Below, piece after piece: positions 55,301 to 63,920 of a stretch of 64,000 nucleotides of DNA. Numbering within the stretch: position 1 is the first letter of the stretch; each line of letters opens with the position of its first letter. Location of the stretch: contig CAIJXB010000026.1 in assembly GCA_903824495.1 (NCBI GenBank), positions 124,001 through 188,000 on the forward strand. The letters run 5' to 3'. Source of the stretch: an uncultured Chlamydiae bacterium (GTDB lineage: Bacteria; Chlamydiota; Chlamydiia; Chlamydiales; Rhabdochlamydiaceae). The position numbers were made by a program, and so were the translations under genes. The notes under the pieces were generated by a model. The model saw only the letters and a list, made by a program, of their open reading frames with translations. It had not been told where the DNA came from and searched no databases.

Positions 55301-55671
55301 CCGTGAAGAGTAAAAATCTGAGCTGTTTCAAAAAAACAAAGAGCTTCTTCTATTCTTCTTTTGGCTTGCCCTTTTAAATGTTCATCTGCTTCCAAAAATC
55401 GTCTAATGTATAAAGGGCCGCCCTCTCCAGTGTCGAGAGCCTCTTTGATCTTTAAAAGATTTTGGTAGATACGAGATTTAAGCTCTCTTGTTGCAGCACG
55501 CGTAAAAGTCACAACTAAGATTTCAGAAATTTGAATGGGGGGTTCTGACTCTAAAAGAAGTCTTGGGAGGGTGTTTTCAATCGCAAATGTTTTTCCAGTG
55601 CCTGCAGAGGCTTCTAAAAAATAATGACCAAAAACTTCCGTTTCAGGGTTTAGTACATCAAATGTTGCCAT
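52294..55671 (-). CDS. recB: Exodeoxyribonuclease V beta subunit RecB
   Basis: 1125 residues. An SF1A helicase with Walker A LEASAGTGKTFAIENTL, FTRAATRELKSRI, Walker B VIIDEFQDTDPTQW, DPKQSIYAFRRAD, and motifs V/VI MTLHKSKGLEFEIVFALG and LYVALTRGKERIYVP. The C-terminal nuclease domain has GTVIHSILEELC, GFIDLVFRYKGRYYILDWKTNYLG and QAAIYTAALKKYL, with the Asp and Lys of the catalytic site. It supplies helicase, nuclease and RecA loading for double-strand break repair. It starts 3 bases after recC. Confidence 0.96.
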   Translation of the reverse strand: MATFDVLNPETEVFGHYFLEASAGTGKTFAIENTLPRLLLESEPPIQISEILVVTFTRAATRELKSRIYQNLLKIKEALDTGEGGPLYIRRFLEADEHLKGQAKRRIEEALCFFETAQIFTLHGFCLKILQEFAFQAQFFLKSADEEECTQKDKLKEYIKDFLRQGINPDVLSPSQLKRVVQGSGREIESLCDALLHKLEGGQKIHAYPNSLEHFSSWNEALRSLPKVSKDELWHDFSLLTKSRSRRDQIELFFSMVEQKHCSFKEWDTLLGEKEFFLNELRFASAYKKKPPVIHPMLFEEMQKIFVPLYSRATDYGVLLLSLAEGCRLHYEKGREDLSHFNPDDLVIELQKGILKDSSFCEKVRERYQAVIIDEFQDTDPTQWNIFETLFFKEENKLSSLYLVGDPKQSIYAFRRADVYLYLKAASLLGDQALRFLNTNFRSHPHLVDALNAFFSFQIPSNWMQLPLLHKSLEVRQVASKPFYPSPLDGDEKGRLHFFVVEDAEFSKKKWPREEIEEDKLYPLIGREINSLRKDKGFSLQQMAILVKDRYQGARLQKALKEYGIPCLMQKSLDISTSVAYAVMKDLLLAVCRPSHLSALKRFLGGALMGYAAHEIEGGLENLHLQKAKEFFLKAGSVFRSKGLGVFFQNVLLSPSRNPLLRVGEELVSREDPHLYFDLRQLCQILLENCLEGLYDPRVCLDFLETLRELPLASETLRQCSEEEEDQVKVMTLHKSKGLEFEIVFALGLCSRYTRGDEFISIRKEEGREMVASSQEEESFLLHLQEMDAEKLRQLYVALTRGKERIYVPLVISKTPQEIDQGVAAPIELLLGGIGLTEYTFKSAYENLASLSLETLEKYLKALGQQAPVSYEIVDEVTLEKAEIKSPATLIPPPALSIKAPSQYLLSFSSLIEGKKEEGERIYLEPPKEGDLPLGSETGTVIHSILEELCKADLHKNLGSEAQKVIEHFTKGSCLEGKEDFLFNLIREVVKVPFEEGLCSLEDILSKDMQTEMEFLYPFHASFLKGFIDLVFRYKGRYYILDWKTNYLGPNLEDYSTQKIEECMNQSGYFLQAAIYTAALKKYLALFEKQKFESVFGGVIYFFIRGVKPYLFQPDLKGDFSWKSK

Positions 55672-55674
55672 ACT

Positions 55675-58600
55675 CTATTTTACCTCCGCTTCAAGTAGTG
55701 GAGAAAACACTTGCTTCCAATCTTTTTCCCAAAGAGAATAGATCTCTTCAAGCTCTGGAAAACCACCTCTTTTCATCATCCATTCTTCATAAGGATCTAC
55801 AAAGCTTTTAAAAGAGGGTGATGAGGCTCTTTTCTTTTCAATCTCACCTTTGCTCTTTGTCAGAAAATCAAGAGCCCATGCGGGACGAATCGGACACATC
55901 TCCCCTAAACATCGCAAGTAGAGTTTGATGTACCTCTTTAAATGTGTAAGGGGATCTTCTATGGATAAAGAGAAGGTCTTACCTGTTTCCAAAAGCAGAG
56001 CTTTTGGTTCAATGTCAAATTTCTTAGAAAGACACATGAGAATAAGAGCTGAAGGGAGTAGTTCGATATGGCGAGCTTTGGACAGATTGCTTAGCACTAA
56101 AAAACCTTTAGAGCACACAAACTCCATTTCTCCCACCAAAGATACTTCGCAGATTCCCTCTATTTCAAATGAAAGTGCAGGAGCTATAAGTTTACCTTCC
56201 TTTCTTTCGATCTCTTTTGCATCCTCAGAAAGCTCTAAAGAAAAAATCTCTTCTGAGGCAGCGTCAAATAGATCTAAAGACGCCTTCCACTGGTCCAGAT
56301 CCTCTTTGAGATCATCAAGCGCTAGCTGCCCTACTTCTCCTAAAGGAAGCTGCCCTTTTGCCGCTGCGAGCCTCATCGATGAAGAGAGCCCCTTTTGCAG
56401 CGCTTCTTTTTTGATACGAGAGCGCGTAAGCGGAGAAAGAAAAAACTCTTCTTCTTTGGGCTCCACAAAATCAAAAAAGATTCCAAGCGTTTCTTTTAAA
56501 TACAGCTGCATCGGATCTTTAGCAAAGGCTTTCAATTTTTTGATCTCGATGATTTTTTTAGAAGGAGCAATCTTGTTTGCATGAGGTGCGCAAAAAGGAG
56601 GGATTTTGTTTTTCTCTTTTCCATAGTAGATTTTAGCTAAAGAAAATACATGAGGAGAAAAGCTACAAAAACCCTCTTCTTGAAAATATCTGCTATCAAA
56701 GTGAATGGCCGGATGGTGGCGCATGAATACTTGAGAAGGCTTAAGATCTGAATTTTTGAAAAAACAGTTCTTATCTAAGTCGCTCATTAGATCTTGAATG
56801 AGAAAAGAAGGCCCCTGCTCTTTTTGATCTTTTAAAGATATTCTCTGGTAGCTACAGATAAAAGCAACTCGCGCATTCAAAATCATCTCTAAAAAAAGAT
56901 ACCTGTCTTGATCTGTAATGGATGGCAGCTCTTTAAAGACACCTTGGTCTTCTAAACAAGACGGGGTGCGGTTTCTTGGGAAAGACCCTTCATCACATCC
57001 GATGGCACATATGATCTTTGCTGGGAAAGAAGCTCCTAGTCCCATGGAAAGAAATTTGACTGTATTGAGATCTGAACTTTGAAATGACTCTTTCTTTCTT
57101 TTAAAATGCGTTTCTATGGCTCTTTTAAAACTTGTAAAAGAAAGTGAAAAAGAAGAATCTCCCTCCATTTCTCGTTTTAACGAATCAAGATCCTTTATCA
57201 AGGCTTCAACAGCTGAGGTCTTTTCAAAATAGAAAAGGATCCATTTTTGTGTTAAAGCGCTCCACTCTGCCAAGGTCTTCTCTTCTTTTTGATAAATGGG
57301 CTTTAAATCCTCTTGTAAAGAAGAAAGGGCGCTGATGAATTTACCTAACAGCTCACAGTCCCCCCACTCAACTTGTGGTAGAGGCCAAGAGGTGGGGATT
57401 TCCTCCTCTTGCAGTGCATAAGAATCTAGATCCATTGCAAGACCTTTGATCAATCTGCAGATTCCCTCTTCCCAAGTTCCTTGAGTTGGAAGAGGCCCCT
57501 TAAAAGCCCCATCAGGCCAGGCTTGATCTAAGCTCATTTTTTTATGCTCAGGATCAAATCCCCAAAGAACATGGGCCTCGGAGGACCACTCTTCAAGTAG
57601 TCGCAGATCATCTAATTCCCAGCCGAATTTCTTCATGACGGATGGGAAAGAAAGAAATTTGAAAACCTGAGCCACATCAAAGCGGCTCTCTGCAAGAGAA
57701 AAGAAAAACATCAAGGCTCTAGAACTTTCTTCCGTAAGCCCTAATGAAAGGCCGTGAACTGAATATCCAATTTGGGAATTTTCTGCTCCAAACACCATTT
57801 GAATGTAGGGGAAATACGATTCCATATCTGGGCTTAAAACAAGAATATCTTTAGGCTCCAAATCCTTGTGCAAAACCATAAACTCTTGAAGCGTATCAAA
57901 AAGAGATTCTACTTCTCTTAGCTTCGAAGTAGCCGAAAGGCAAAGAACAGAGTTGTCTTCTAAAGAAAGCTCTCTTTTTGTCTCTTCAAGTTCGAGAAGA
58001 CCTGCTTGTAGATGGGTCAGCGCGCAGCAGCCATTTAGCAAAGGATCTTCATACTCCTCTTCTAGATAAGACTCCGTATCTCCCAGCTGTCTTATAAGAG
58101 TTCTTCCAACTTTTCCCCAATTGGCAAGAAGCGGATGAGCTTCTTTCAAAAGAAAACTCATTTGCTCTCTTACCTGCAAACGAACTTTTTTCCCTTCCAT
58201 TTTCTTTTCTAAAAAGATCCTTTCTTGATCGCTACAGAGATCTTCCCAAAAGCAAGTACTTGGAGAGAGAAAATAAAGATGCATTCCAAGGTCACAAAAA
58301 AACTGATAAAAAGAGGAGGGAACATGTGAAAAGCCAAAAAGGTGCACTTCTTCGCAGGCGCCCTCTTTGCCTTTTTTAAGTTCTTGAGAAAGTGCATGGG
58401 AAGTAGAAAAAATACGCTCCCATAAGGTTTGCTTCCACCCTTTCTTCTCTTTCCACTTAAGCAAAGCTTTTCCCTCAGAGGTTGCATATTCATAAAAAAG
58501 GTGGGAAAGCTCTTCTGCAAGCCACACTCTTTTTTGCTCGGTGGGAGGATCTAGATAGTGTTTTATTTCTGAAAAAGCTATGTCATCTACACCCTTGCTT

Positions 58601-58896
58601 AATTCCTGCTCCACTCTAAAAGAAAGAGCTAAAGGTGATGGGAATTTTTTCAGCTCTTCCTCTGAAAAAAAATGCAAAGCTCCATTTAAAAGAGTTTTAA
58701 ATGTGATTCCTGCACATACACTCCACTTTGGATGGCTCGCAAAAAAAGAAGTGAGATAGAGCTTTAAATTGTGACTTGGAAGTAAGACAAGTCTTTTTGC
58801 AAACGGGTCCCCGCCTTCTTTAAATAGCTCATTTCCGAGCTGATAGGCGAGCTCTTCTAATCGGTTGCTAAAATGTACTGTCGGCCGTTTACCCAT
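55675..58896 (-). CDS. recC: Exodeoxyribonuclease V gamma subunit RecC
   Basis: 1073 residues, normal RecC length. The N-terminus HFSNRLEELAYQLGNELF and LVLLPSHNLKLYLTSFFA is typical (RecC starts with similar FxSN and PS motifs). Further marks are LSPDMESYFPYIQMVFG, FLSMGLGASFPAKIICAIG and a dead-nuclease-like C-terminal fold. RecC recognises the recombination hotspot and guides the strands. It is the first gene of the recCBD operon and is divergent from the YgeD-like gene (79 bases between starts). Confidence 0.94.
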   Translation of the reverse strand: MGKRPTVHFSNRLEELAYQLGNELFKEGGDPFAKRLVLLPSHNLKLYLTSFFASHPKWSVCAGITFKTLLNGALHFFSEEELKKFPSPLALSFRVEQELSKGVDDIAFSEIKHYLDPPTEQKRVWLAEELSHLFYEYATSEGKALLKWKEKKGWKQTLWERIFSTSHALSQELKKGKEGACEEVHLFGFSHVPSSFYQFFCDLGMHLYFLSPSTCFWEDLCSDQERIFLEKKMEGKKVRLQVREQMSFLLKEAHPLLANWGKVGRTLIRQLGDTESYLEEEYEDPLLNGCCALTHLQAGLLELEETKRELSLEDNSVLCLSATSKLREVESLFDTLQEFMVLHKDLEPKDILVLSPDMESYFPYIQMVFGAENSQIGYSVHGLSLGLTEESSRALMFFFSLAESRFDVAQVFKFLSFPSVMKKFGWELDDLRLLEEWSSEAHVLWGFDPEHKKMSLDQAWPDGAFKGPLPTQGTWEEGICRLIKGLAMDLDSYALQEEEIPTSWPLPQVEWGDCELLGKFISALSSLQEDLKPIYQKEEKTLAEWSALTQKWILFYFEKTSAVEALIKDLDSLKREMEGDSSFSLSFTSFKRAIETHFKRKKESFQSSDLNTVKFLSMGLGASFPAKIICAIGCDEGSFPRNRTPSCLEDQGVFKELPSITDQDRYLFLEMILNARVAFICSYQRISLKDQKEQGPSFLIQDLMSDLDKNCFFKNSDLKPSQVFMRHHPAIHFDSRYFQEEGFCSFSPHVFSLAKIYYGKEKNKIPPFCAPHANKIAPSKKIIEIKKLKAFAKDPMQLYLKETLGIFFDFVEPKEEEFFLSPLTRSRIKKEALQKGLSSSMRLAAAKGQLPLGEVGQLALDDLKEDLDQWKASLDLFDAASEEIFSLELSEDAKEIERKEGKLIAPALSFEIEGICEVSLVGEMEFVCSKGFLVLSNLSKARHIELLPSALILMCLSKKFDIEPKALLLETGKTFSLSIEDPLTHLKRYIKLYLRCLGEMCPIRPAWALDFLTKSKGEIEKKRASSPSFKSFVDPYEEWMMKRGGFPELEEIYSLWEKDWKQVFSPLLEAEVK

Positions 58897-58975
58897 GCTT
58901 TTCCCGTTGACAAGGCTGTTTTTAGTTTGTACGCTTCCCTCTTAAAAATCCATCTCTACTCTACGAGGATCTAAC

Positions 58976-60631
58976 ATGCTCTTTTCTAGAAAGTCACAAA
59001 CGAAACAATCAAGATCCTTTCTATGTCTGAATGCTGCTCAATTTTTAGGAGCCTTGAATGACAACATTTATAAGCTCCTTACGATTTTTCTGCTCATCTC
59101 TACACTTGGTGTAGAAAAATCAAGCAGCATCTTGTCAGCGGTTGGAGCCCTTTACGTCATTCCGTTTCTTTTATTTTCTTCTGCTGCTGGAATTTTAGCG
59201 GATCGCTGGAGTAAACAAAAGCTTATTTTAGGCCTCAAGGTCATTGAAATATTTTTGATGTTGCTCGCCTTAGCTGTCTTCTATTTCAAAAGTACATGGG
59301 GATGTTACTCACTTCTTTTTCTCTTAGCAAGTCATAGCGCCGTCTTTGGACCTTCCAAATATGGGATCATCCCTGAGCTTGTTGATAAGCAAAACATAAC
59401 TAAAGCCAATGGACTCATCACTTCTTTTACCTATCTTGCAATCATCATAGGGATGTTCTTAGCTTCTTTTCTAACAGAATTTTCGGATAAAAATTATGTT
59501 CTTTGCGTTTCTTTCTGTCTTCTTTTTGCCATCTGCGGATTCGTATTTTCTCTTGGTATTCAAAAGACAGAAGCTCTTAGCTCACAAAAAAAGATCCACT
59601 TTTTCTTTCCAAAAGAGATCATTCAAACGATTTTAGAATGCCGAAAAACGCCGCTTTTAGCGCCTTGTCTTTTTGGCTCTGCTTTTTTTCTTTTCATTGG
59701 AGCTTTTACTCAGCTCAACATCATTCCCTTTGCGATTCAATCTCTACACCTTTCTGAGTATGCAGGAGGATATTTGTTTCTATTATCTGCTTTAGGAATC
59801 GCTGGAGGGTCTTTGCTCACAGGAAAGCTTCTTAAGAAAAAAGCAGAACTTGGCCTTTCTTGCTTAGCTGGATTTGTTATATCGGGACTTTTTCTCTGCC
59901 TTTGGCTCTTTTCCTCCTTTTTAATCCCGACCTGTATTTTTTTAACCTTGCTCGGACTTGCGGGAGGAATCTTTGTTATTTCCTTTGATTCGTTCATTCA
60001 AATCAGCAGCTCTACTAAACAAAGGGGACAAACCATTGCTGCAGCTAATTTCTTAAGCTTCTTTGGCGTTTTGATCGCTTCATTTTGCCTCTACCTCTTT
60101 GGTCACGTCTTAGGCTTTTCTCCTGCGTTTGGATTTCTTTGCATGAGCGGTTTGACATTCCTAGCCGTCTTTGTTTTAACATGTCGGCTTTTACCGACAA
60201 CACTTCCGTTCTTCTCGCGTGTACTCTATAGAGAAAAAACAGATTTTGGTGATTTGGGAGCGGTCTCGATTTTTCTTGCAAAAGACATCAATGTGAAGCT
60301 GCTTTTAAAAGCAGCTTATCTATCTTCTTCTTGTCAGATTGTAATTGTAAGAGATGAAAACACTAAAATTCCTTTAAGTTTAAGGCTTGCTCCGAATGTG
60401 ACTTTCATTCCTGGGAAGCTCTCCCTTGAAGAAGCCTTGAAAAAGACAAAAGAGTCTTTGCTAGAAGGAAACAAGGCGTACCTTTTTCATCCAGATGCGA
60501 ATTCTATTGGGCTTCTTTCTGGAAAGAAATCTCTTTTTGCTTTTCAAAGGACGGAAGTGGGATTGATTTCTTTAGAACGCTCTAACGGTAAACCGATTTT
60601 ACATATGAAGAGATATTCGGTGATTTTATAG
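58976..60631 (+). CDS. YgeD/LplT-type MFS transporter with C-terminal extension
   Basis: 551 residues. Residues 1-420 form a twelve-helix MFS transporter: FLCLNAAQFLGALNDNIYKL is the hallmark of the LplT/YgeD group, and AAGILADRWSKQKLILGLK is motif A. In E. coli LplT moves lysophospholipids to the acyltransferase Aas. The last ~130 residues are soluble (about 425-551) and rich in strands, and match neither an acyltransferase nor an AMP-ligase domain. A YgeD-type gene next to recBC is a conserved chlamydial arrangement (CT639-CT641), which supports orthology. The extension's role is unknown. Confidence 0.88.
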   Translation: MLFSRKSQTKQSRSFLCLNAAQFLGALNDNIYKLLTIFLLISTLGVEKSSSILSAVGALYVIPFLLFSSAAGILADRWSKQKLILGLKVIEIFLMLLALAVFYFKSTWGCYSLLFLLASHSAVFGPSKYGIIPELVDKQNITKANGLITSFTYLAIIIGMFLASFLTEFSDKNYVLCVSFCLLFAICGFVFSLGIQKTEALSSQKKIHFFFPKEIIQTILECRKTPLLAPCLFGSAFFLFIGAFTQLNIIPFAIQSLHLSEYAGGYLFLLSALGIAGGSLLTGKLLKKKAELGLSCLAGFVISGLFLCLWLFSSFLIPTCIFLTLLGLAGGIFVISFDSFIQISSSTKQRGQTIAAANFLSFFGVLIASFCLYLFGHVLGFSPAFGFLCMSGLTFLAVFVLTCRLLPTTLPFFSRVLYREKTDFGDLGAVSIFLAKDINVKLLLKAAYLSSSCQIVIVRDENTKIPLSLRLAPNVTFIPGKLSLEEALKKTKESLLEGNKAYLFHPDANSIGLLSGKKSLFAFQRTEVGLISLERSNGKPILHMKRYSVIL

Positions 60632-60687
60632 GAGCTGTTTAGTTACTGGTTACATTACGAACTTTTGATTGGATTGGCCCTCAACCT

Positions 60688-61545
60688 TCACGTTGGATCA
60701 ACAATGCAACCATCGAGGTCTACCACCTTACGTTCCCATCCATTAGAAATTATAACCAAGCCTTCTCCACTTTTATCAATTTTCCATTGTCCAAGCCTAT
60801 TTTGCCATTTGAGCTGACCTTTACTATCTGGCAATGCAAAGTCACTTTCTTTACTTTCATAGATAAATTTGTCTGTAATAGCTAATACCTTAAATAGTTT
60901 TACATTCACTAGTCGAAGAAATTTATCAACATATTCCACTTTAATAGCAAAATTACTGGATTTACTCATGTTAATCACAGACGGATAAAGCAAGCCATTT
61001 ATTAAATCACCACTTAGTAAATGCGTTGAAATTCTCGCTGTATATTCGTACATATCATCTGAAGGTGTAGTATAAATCTCGTGCAAAAGCGACTCAATAG
61101 GATTGGCATGTGAAAAACCGATGACCTGAACAGCTAGCGGTTCTATGCATTCCCATTCTCCGACATATATGTGATTATTAATCTCTACACGACATTCTGT
61201 AAACGTTGAGGGAATTCCTGCTGATGCATAGAAAAGCGGACAGCCGCTAATGTTTGCACGCCCCACTTTTGCCATTTTTTTAGGGGGATAGGACATCTCT
61301 GATATTGTAGAAGGATTTGAGTTTAATAGACGTCCACGATGCAATCTAACGCCCTTTTTGTAAACTCTCAATTCTCGTTTAACACCATGAGATATCTTGT
61401 TCAGTGCTAAGTGAAAATCCTCTGGTGATATTTGTTTTTTTCTAACTGATCTTACTAATTCATCTATTTCCACGCAGAGTTCTCTCTCCTTAAAAATAAG
61501 ATTAGATTTTGAATGAATTTTGCGCATACAAAAAAGGCACTTCAC
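60688..61545 (-). CDS. RES-domain protein (possible NAD+-targeting toxin)
   Basis: 285 residues from the GTG at 61545; the frame stays open to 61716, within the porin gene, so the start is uncertain. A CxxC pair (KCLFCMRK) near the start resembles the zinc-like N-terminal module of some RES proteins. The RES domain is visible as LHRGRLLN, MAKVGRANISGCPLFYASAGI and STFTECR, with the conserved Arg, GR and Glu. In Xre-RES toxin-antitoxin systems this fold degrades or phosphorolyses NAD+. No Xre-type antitoxin gene adjoins. The porin terminator hairpin lies just upstream. Confidence 0.7.
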   Translation of the reverse strand: MKCLFCMRKIHSKSNLIFKERELCVEIDELVRSVRKKQISPEDFHLALNKISHGVKRELRVYKKGVRLHRGRLLNSNPSTISEMSYPPKKMAKVGRANISGCPLFYASAGIPSTFTECRVEINNHIYVGEWECIEPLAVQVIGFSHANPIESLLHEIYTTPSDDMYEYTARISTHLLSGDLINGLLYPSVINMSKSSNFAIKVEYVDKFLRLVNVKLFKVLAITDKFIYESKESDFALPDSKGQLKWQNRLGQWKIDKSGEGLVIISNGWERKVVDLDGCIVDPT

Positions 61546-61611
61546 CCTTGCGGCTGAAATGCCTAAATCGCTGATTTTCCCATTCGACCGACGTCTAATA
61601 GATTTGATTAC

Positions 61612-61645
61612 AAAAGAGCCTTTTTCAACTTCTTGAAAAAGGCTC
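61612..61645 (-). terminator. Terminator of the porin gene
   Basis: A perfect 13-bp stem (GAGCCTTTTTCAA / TTGAAAAAGGCTC), 4-base loop, and TTTT after it on the minus strand, 7 bases past the porin stop. The T-run is short, so some read-through into the RES gene is possible. Confidence 0.75.
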
Positions 61646-61651
61646 TCGAAT

Positions 61652-62893
61652 TTAGAAGCCGTAGATGAATTCGATCTCGTATTGTTTGAACTTTCTATAA
61701 GGACCAATGTCATCATCTAAAGTCACAGATTGTAGCCATTGCTGTTGCAAGTTGAGGTTATTAGAGAGCAAGTAGTCGAGTGTAATACTGACGCCTCTAA
61801 AGTTAACATTACCACCTGCATTGGATTTTGTGGTTAGCGTTGAGTTATTGAGCTCTGTTGTATAAAAGCCCGAATTGTTTACATTTCCAAGTCCAACTCC
61901 ACTCGCATCAAAGTCAGGAACACACTGAGCTGCTAAGAACTGATAGTTCGCATCTAAAGCCCAGTCACCCTTGCGCTTAAGCTCACCAATAGAAAAGCCG
62001 ATATAACTACCCCAGTTGGCTCTTTTGTAGTCCGTTACTTCGAGCTTCTTTGCATTGGTGTTGTAAAGGCCAGACAAATAGATCGTAACTTGTTTTTGCA
62101 GCTTGGAAGGGTAGAATTTATAACCGAGAATAAGCTGAGAAACAAGAAAGTCAAATCGTCTTTGATCAACAACGCCCTGTTCGTCTTTGGTATCCCAGTC
62201 GATCACAGAAAATTTCGTATAGAGGCCTGAACCTGCGATATTCATAAGCCCTGTTTCTCCAACATACCCATACTGGTTAGCTTTTTCGTTGATGACAAAG
62301 ACACCAGCATGCAGGTAGAAATCTCCAACTCTTTCAAAGGACTGATCATATTTCAGCAAAATACCATCAAAAAAAGAGGAGAATTGTAATTTAGAATCGA
62401 AAATATTGCCGAGCTTTCTTCTTCCAGCTTCAAAATCCGCATAGTAGCTATCCCCTTCAAACGCTCTTGCTCCAAAATATGCCTTTGAAAGCTTAATCTT
62501 GTTTGTGGTTCCGCTAAAAATACCAGCATCGTTGTCGAATTCAAGCTTGATTGCAGACCAGGTTCTATCGTTGCGGTAGTCGAGCATGATATTCACAGCC
62601 ACGTCATAGGTAGAAGAAGGATACTTCGTTCCTGACCCTCTTTGGCTGATACCGTCGTTTGTCTCTCCCGTCTTTTGAAACTCTGTCCTTACTTCACCAC
62701 TCAAAGAAAGGTTACCACCAATTTCCTTGATGGATACTTGCCGTTTAGTGTTCATCCATTCGCGTACAGCTGCGACATCAATATCCTGACCGTCATTTTC
62801 TCGATCGATCGTGTCGGTAAAAGCAAAAGGTGAAAAAGCAAGCAAAGAAAGTGCGGTGAATAACTTAAAGCGGGCGGGACGTAAAAACCTCAT
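61652..62893 (-). CDS. Conserved chlamydial outer-membrane porin (OprB-like)
   Basis: 413 residues from the ATG at 62893 (GAGGA 7 bases upstream). The signal peptide ends near FSPFAFTDT. The N-terminal stretch REWMNTKRQVSIKEIGGNLS and LSGEVRTEFQKTGE are conserved in the chlamydial OprB-like porins (the CT372 type), followed by amphipathic beta-strands throughout and the terminal EFIYGF, with Phe at the C-terminus as in Bam substrates. It should form a solute channel. It sits 99 bases downstream of a MOMP-like gene on the same strand and ends at its own terminator. Confidence 0.85.
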   Translation of the reverse strand: MRFLRPARFKLFTALSLLAFSPFAFTDTIDRENDGQDIDVAAVREWMNTKRQVSIKEIGGNLSLSGEVRTEFQKTGETNDGISQRGSGTKYPSSTYDVAVNIMLDYRNDRTWSAIKLEFDNDAGIFSGTTNKIKLSKAYFGARAFEGDSYYADFEAGRRKLGNIFDSKLQFSSFFDGILLKYDQSFERVGDFYLHAGVFVINEKANQYGYVGETGLMNIAGSGLYTKFSVIDWDTKDEQGVVDQRRFDFLVSQLILGYKFYPSKLQKQVTIYLSGLYNTNAKKLEVTDYKRANWGSYIGFSIGELKRKGDWALDANYQFLAAQCVPDFDASGVGLGNVNNSGFYTTELNNSTLTTKSNAGGNVNFRGVSITLDYLLSNNLNLQQQWLQSVTLDDDIGPYRKFKQYEIEFIYGF

Positions 62894-62992
62894 AAAAAAT
62901 CCTCTTTTTGCAAAAAATAGCAAAACACATAGGCAGTTATATAGAGATTCTCAATAAAACTCAAAGAAAGACATTTTTTTCATAAAAAATGA

Positions 62993-63763
62993 CTAAAAAC
63001 TTATGCCCAAAGCTCCAGTCAAACCATACTCATCGATGAACCGACCTTCGAAGTCAAAGTAAACTCCTGTTTTTCCCGCAATCCCCATTCCTATAAAAGC
63101 GCCGAAAGGGCCTTCGTTTTGAATGTTTACTTTTTTAGAAGGGATCCACGTTTTCAAACTATCTAGATTGGCATAGTTGATAAAAAACCTGGAAAATTTA
63201 ACTCCTATGTACGGAGTAAAGTAGGCAAACGTTTGGGAAAATGAAGCTCCTACCTGCCACTCTTTTTGAAAGACTTTTCCTTCGGGTGCAACACGATCTG
63301 CCCCTACCTTAATAGAAGAAAGCGTCGGCCAGGCATAAAAATACTTCGCATCAAAACCAAATTTCATATCGCCCCAAATCGGGGTATTCGCCCGAATCCC
63401 TATCTCTCCACCAAAATCCTGTCCTGTTTTGAGCTGAATTTTCTCACTCTCGGCATTAACAGTCACTTTGGATTTGGTGGCTCCGAGCAAGCTATAGAGT
63501 TCCACTCTGTTGATAAATCCAAGAGTTAAAACAGCGCCATTGAGCATTGCTCTGATTCCAGGATCGGATGCACCTGAAGCATCAAGGTCCCTTCCGAGTA
63601 AATAATCGCCCTCGTATCCAAGCTTCACCGCTATAAAAGAATTCTCAGACATGAAAAATCCGCTTTCCGGCATATCGGGAAGCGATGGGCTTCCGTTGTA
63701 TAAAGCAAAAGAAAAAGATGGAAGAAGTAGGAAAGCTGCAAGAGAAAAGCGGCGCGAGCTCAT
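62993..63763 (-). CDS. MOMP-like outer-membrane protein
   Basis: 256 residues. After the signal peptide (LAAFLLLPSFSFA) comes LYNGSPSLPDMPESGFFM, then SFIAVKLGYEGDYLL; this opening is the pattern of chlamydial major outer-membrane proteins and the large MOMP-like families of environmental chlamydiae. The rest alternates strands, ends ALGISF and has few cysteines, so it is not heavily disulphide-linked. It is shorter than classical MOMP (~390). It likely serves as a small porin. The family is common in Simkania-like genomes, which helps place the organism. Confidence 0.8.
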   Translation of the reverse strand: MSSRRFSLAAFLLLPSFSFALYNGSPSLPDMPESGFFMSENSFIAVKLGYEGDYLLGRDLDASGASDPGIRAMLNGAVLTLGFINRVELYSLLGATKSKVTVNAESEKIQLKTGQDFGGEIGIRANTPIWGDMKFGFDAKYFYAWPTLSSIKVGADRVAPEGKVFQKEWQVGASFSQTFAYFTPYIGVKFSRFFINYANLDSLKTWIPSKKVNIQNEGPFGAFIGMGIAGKTGVYFDFEGRFIDEYGLTGALGISF

Positions 63764-63877
63764 AAACGTCCCTATTAGAAGTAGTACATCTTAAGAGACT
63801 CTAGCATGACGGCCCAGTTTTTCTTAAATACTATTCAAAACTTTTTAAGTTTAGCCAGTAAAGCACATAGAGAAGTT

Positions 63878-63920
63878 CTTTCTATAGCTCAAAATACAGC
63901 GATTTTTGAGCTATAGAAAG
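63878..63920. repeat. Perfect 17-bp inverted repeat
   Basis: CTTTCTATAGCTCAAAA (63878-63894) and its exact complement (63904-63920) with a 9-base spacer. Neither side has a proper T-run. A related stretch, TTCTATAACTC, follows at 63924-63934. It lies upstream of the MOMP-like gene, in a 237-base stretch with no coding frame. It may be an operator, a small hairpin repeat family or a terminator for a gene beyond the window. Confidence 0.7.

Noticed and set aside
55925..56584. 219-residue open frame antisense to recC
   Set aside because: Ser-rich shadow frame with no ribosome-binding site inside a confirmed gene.
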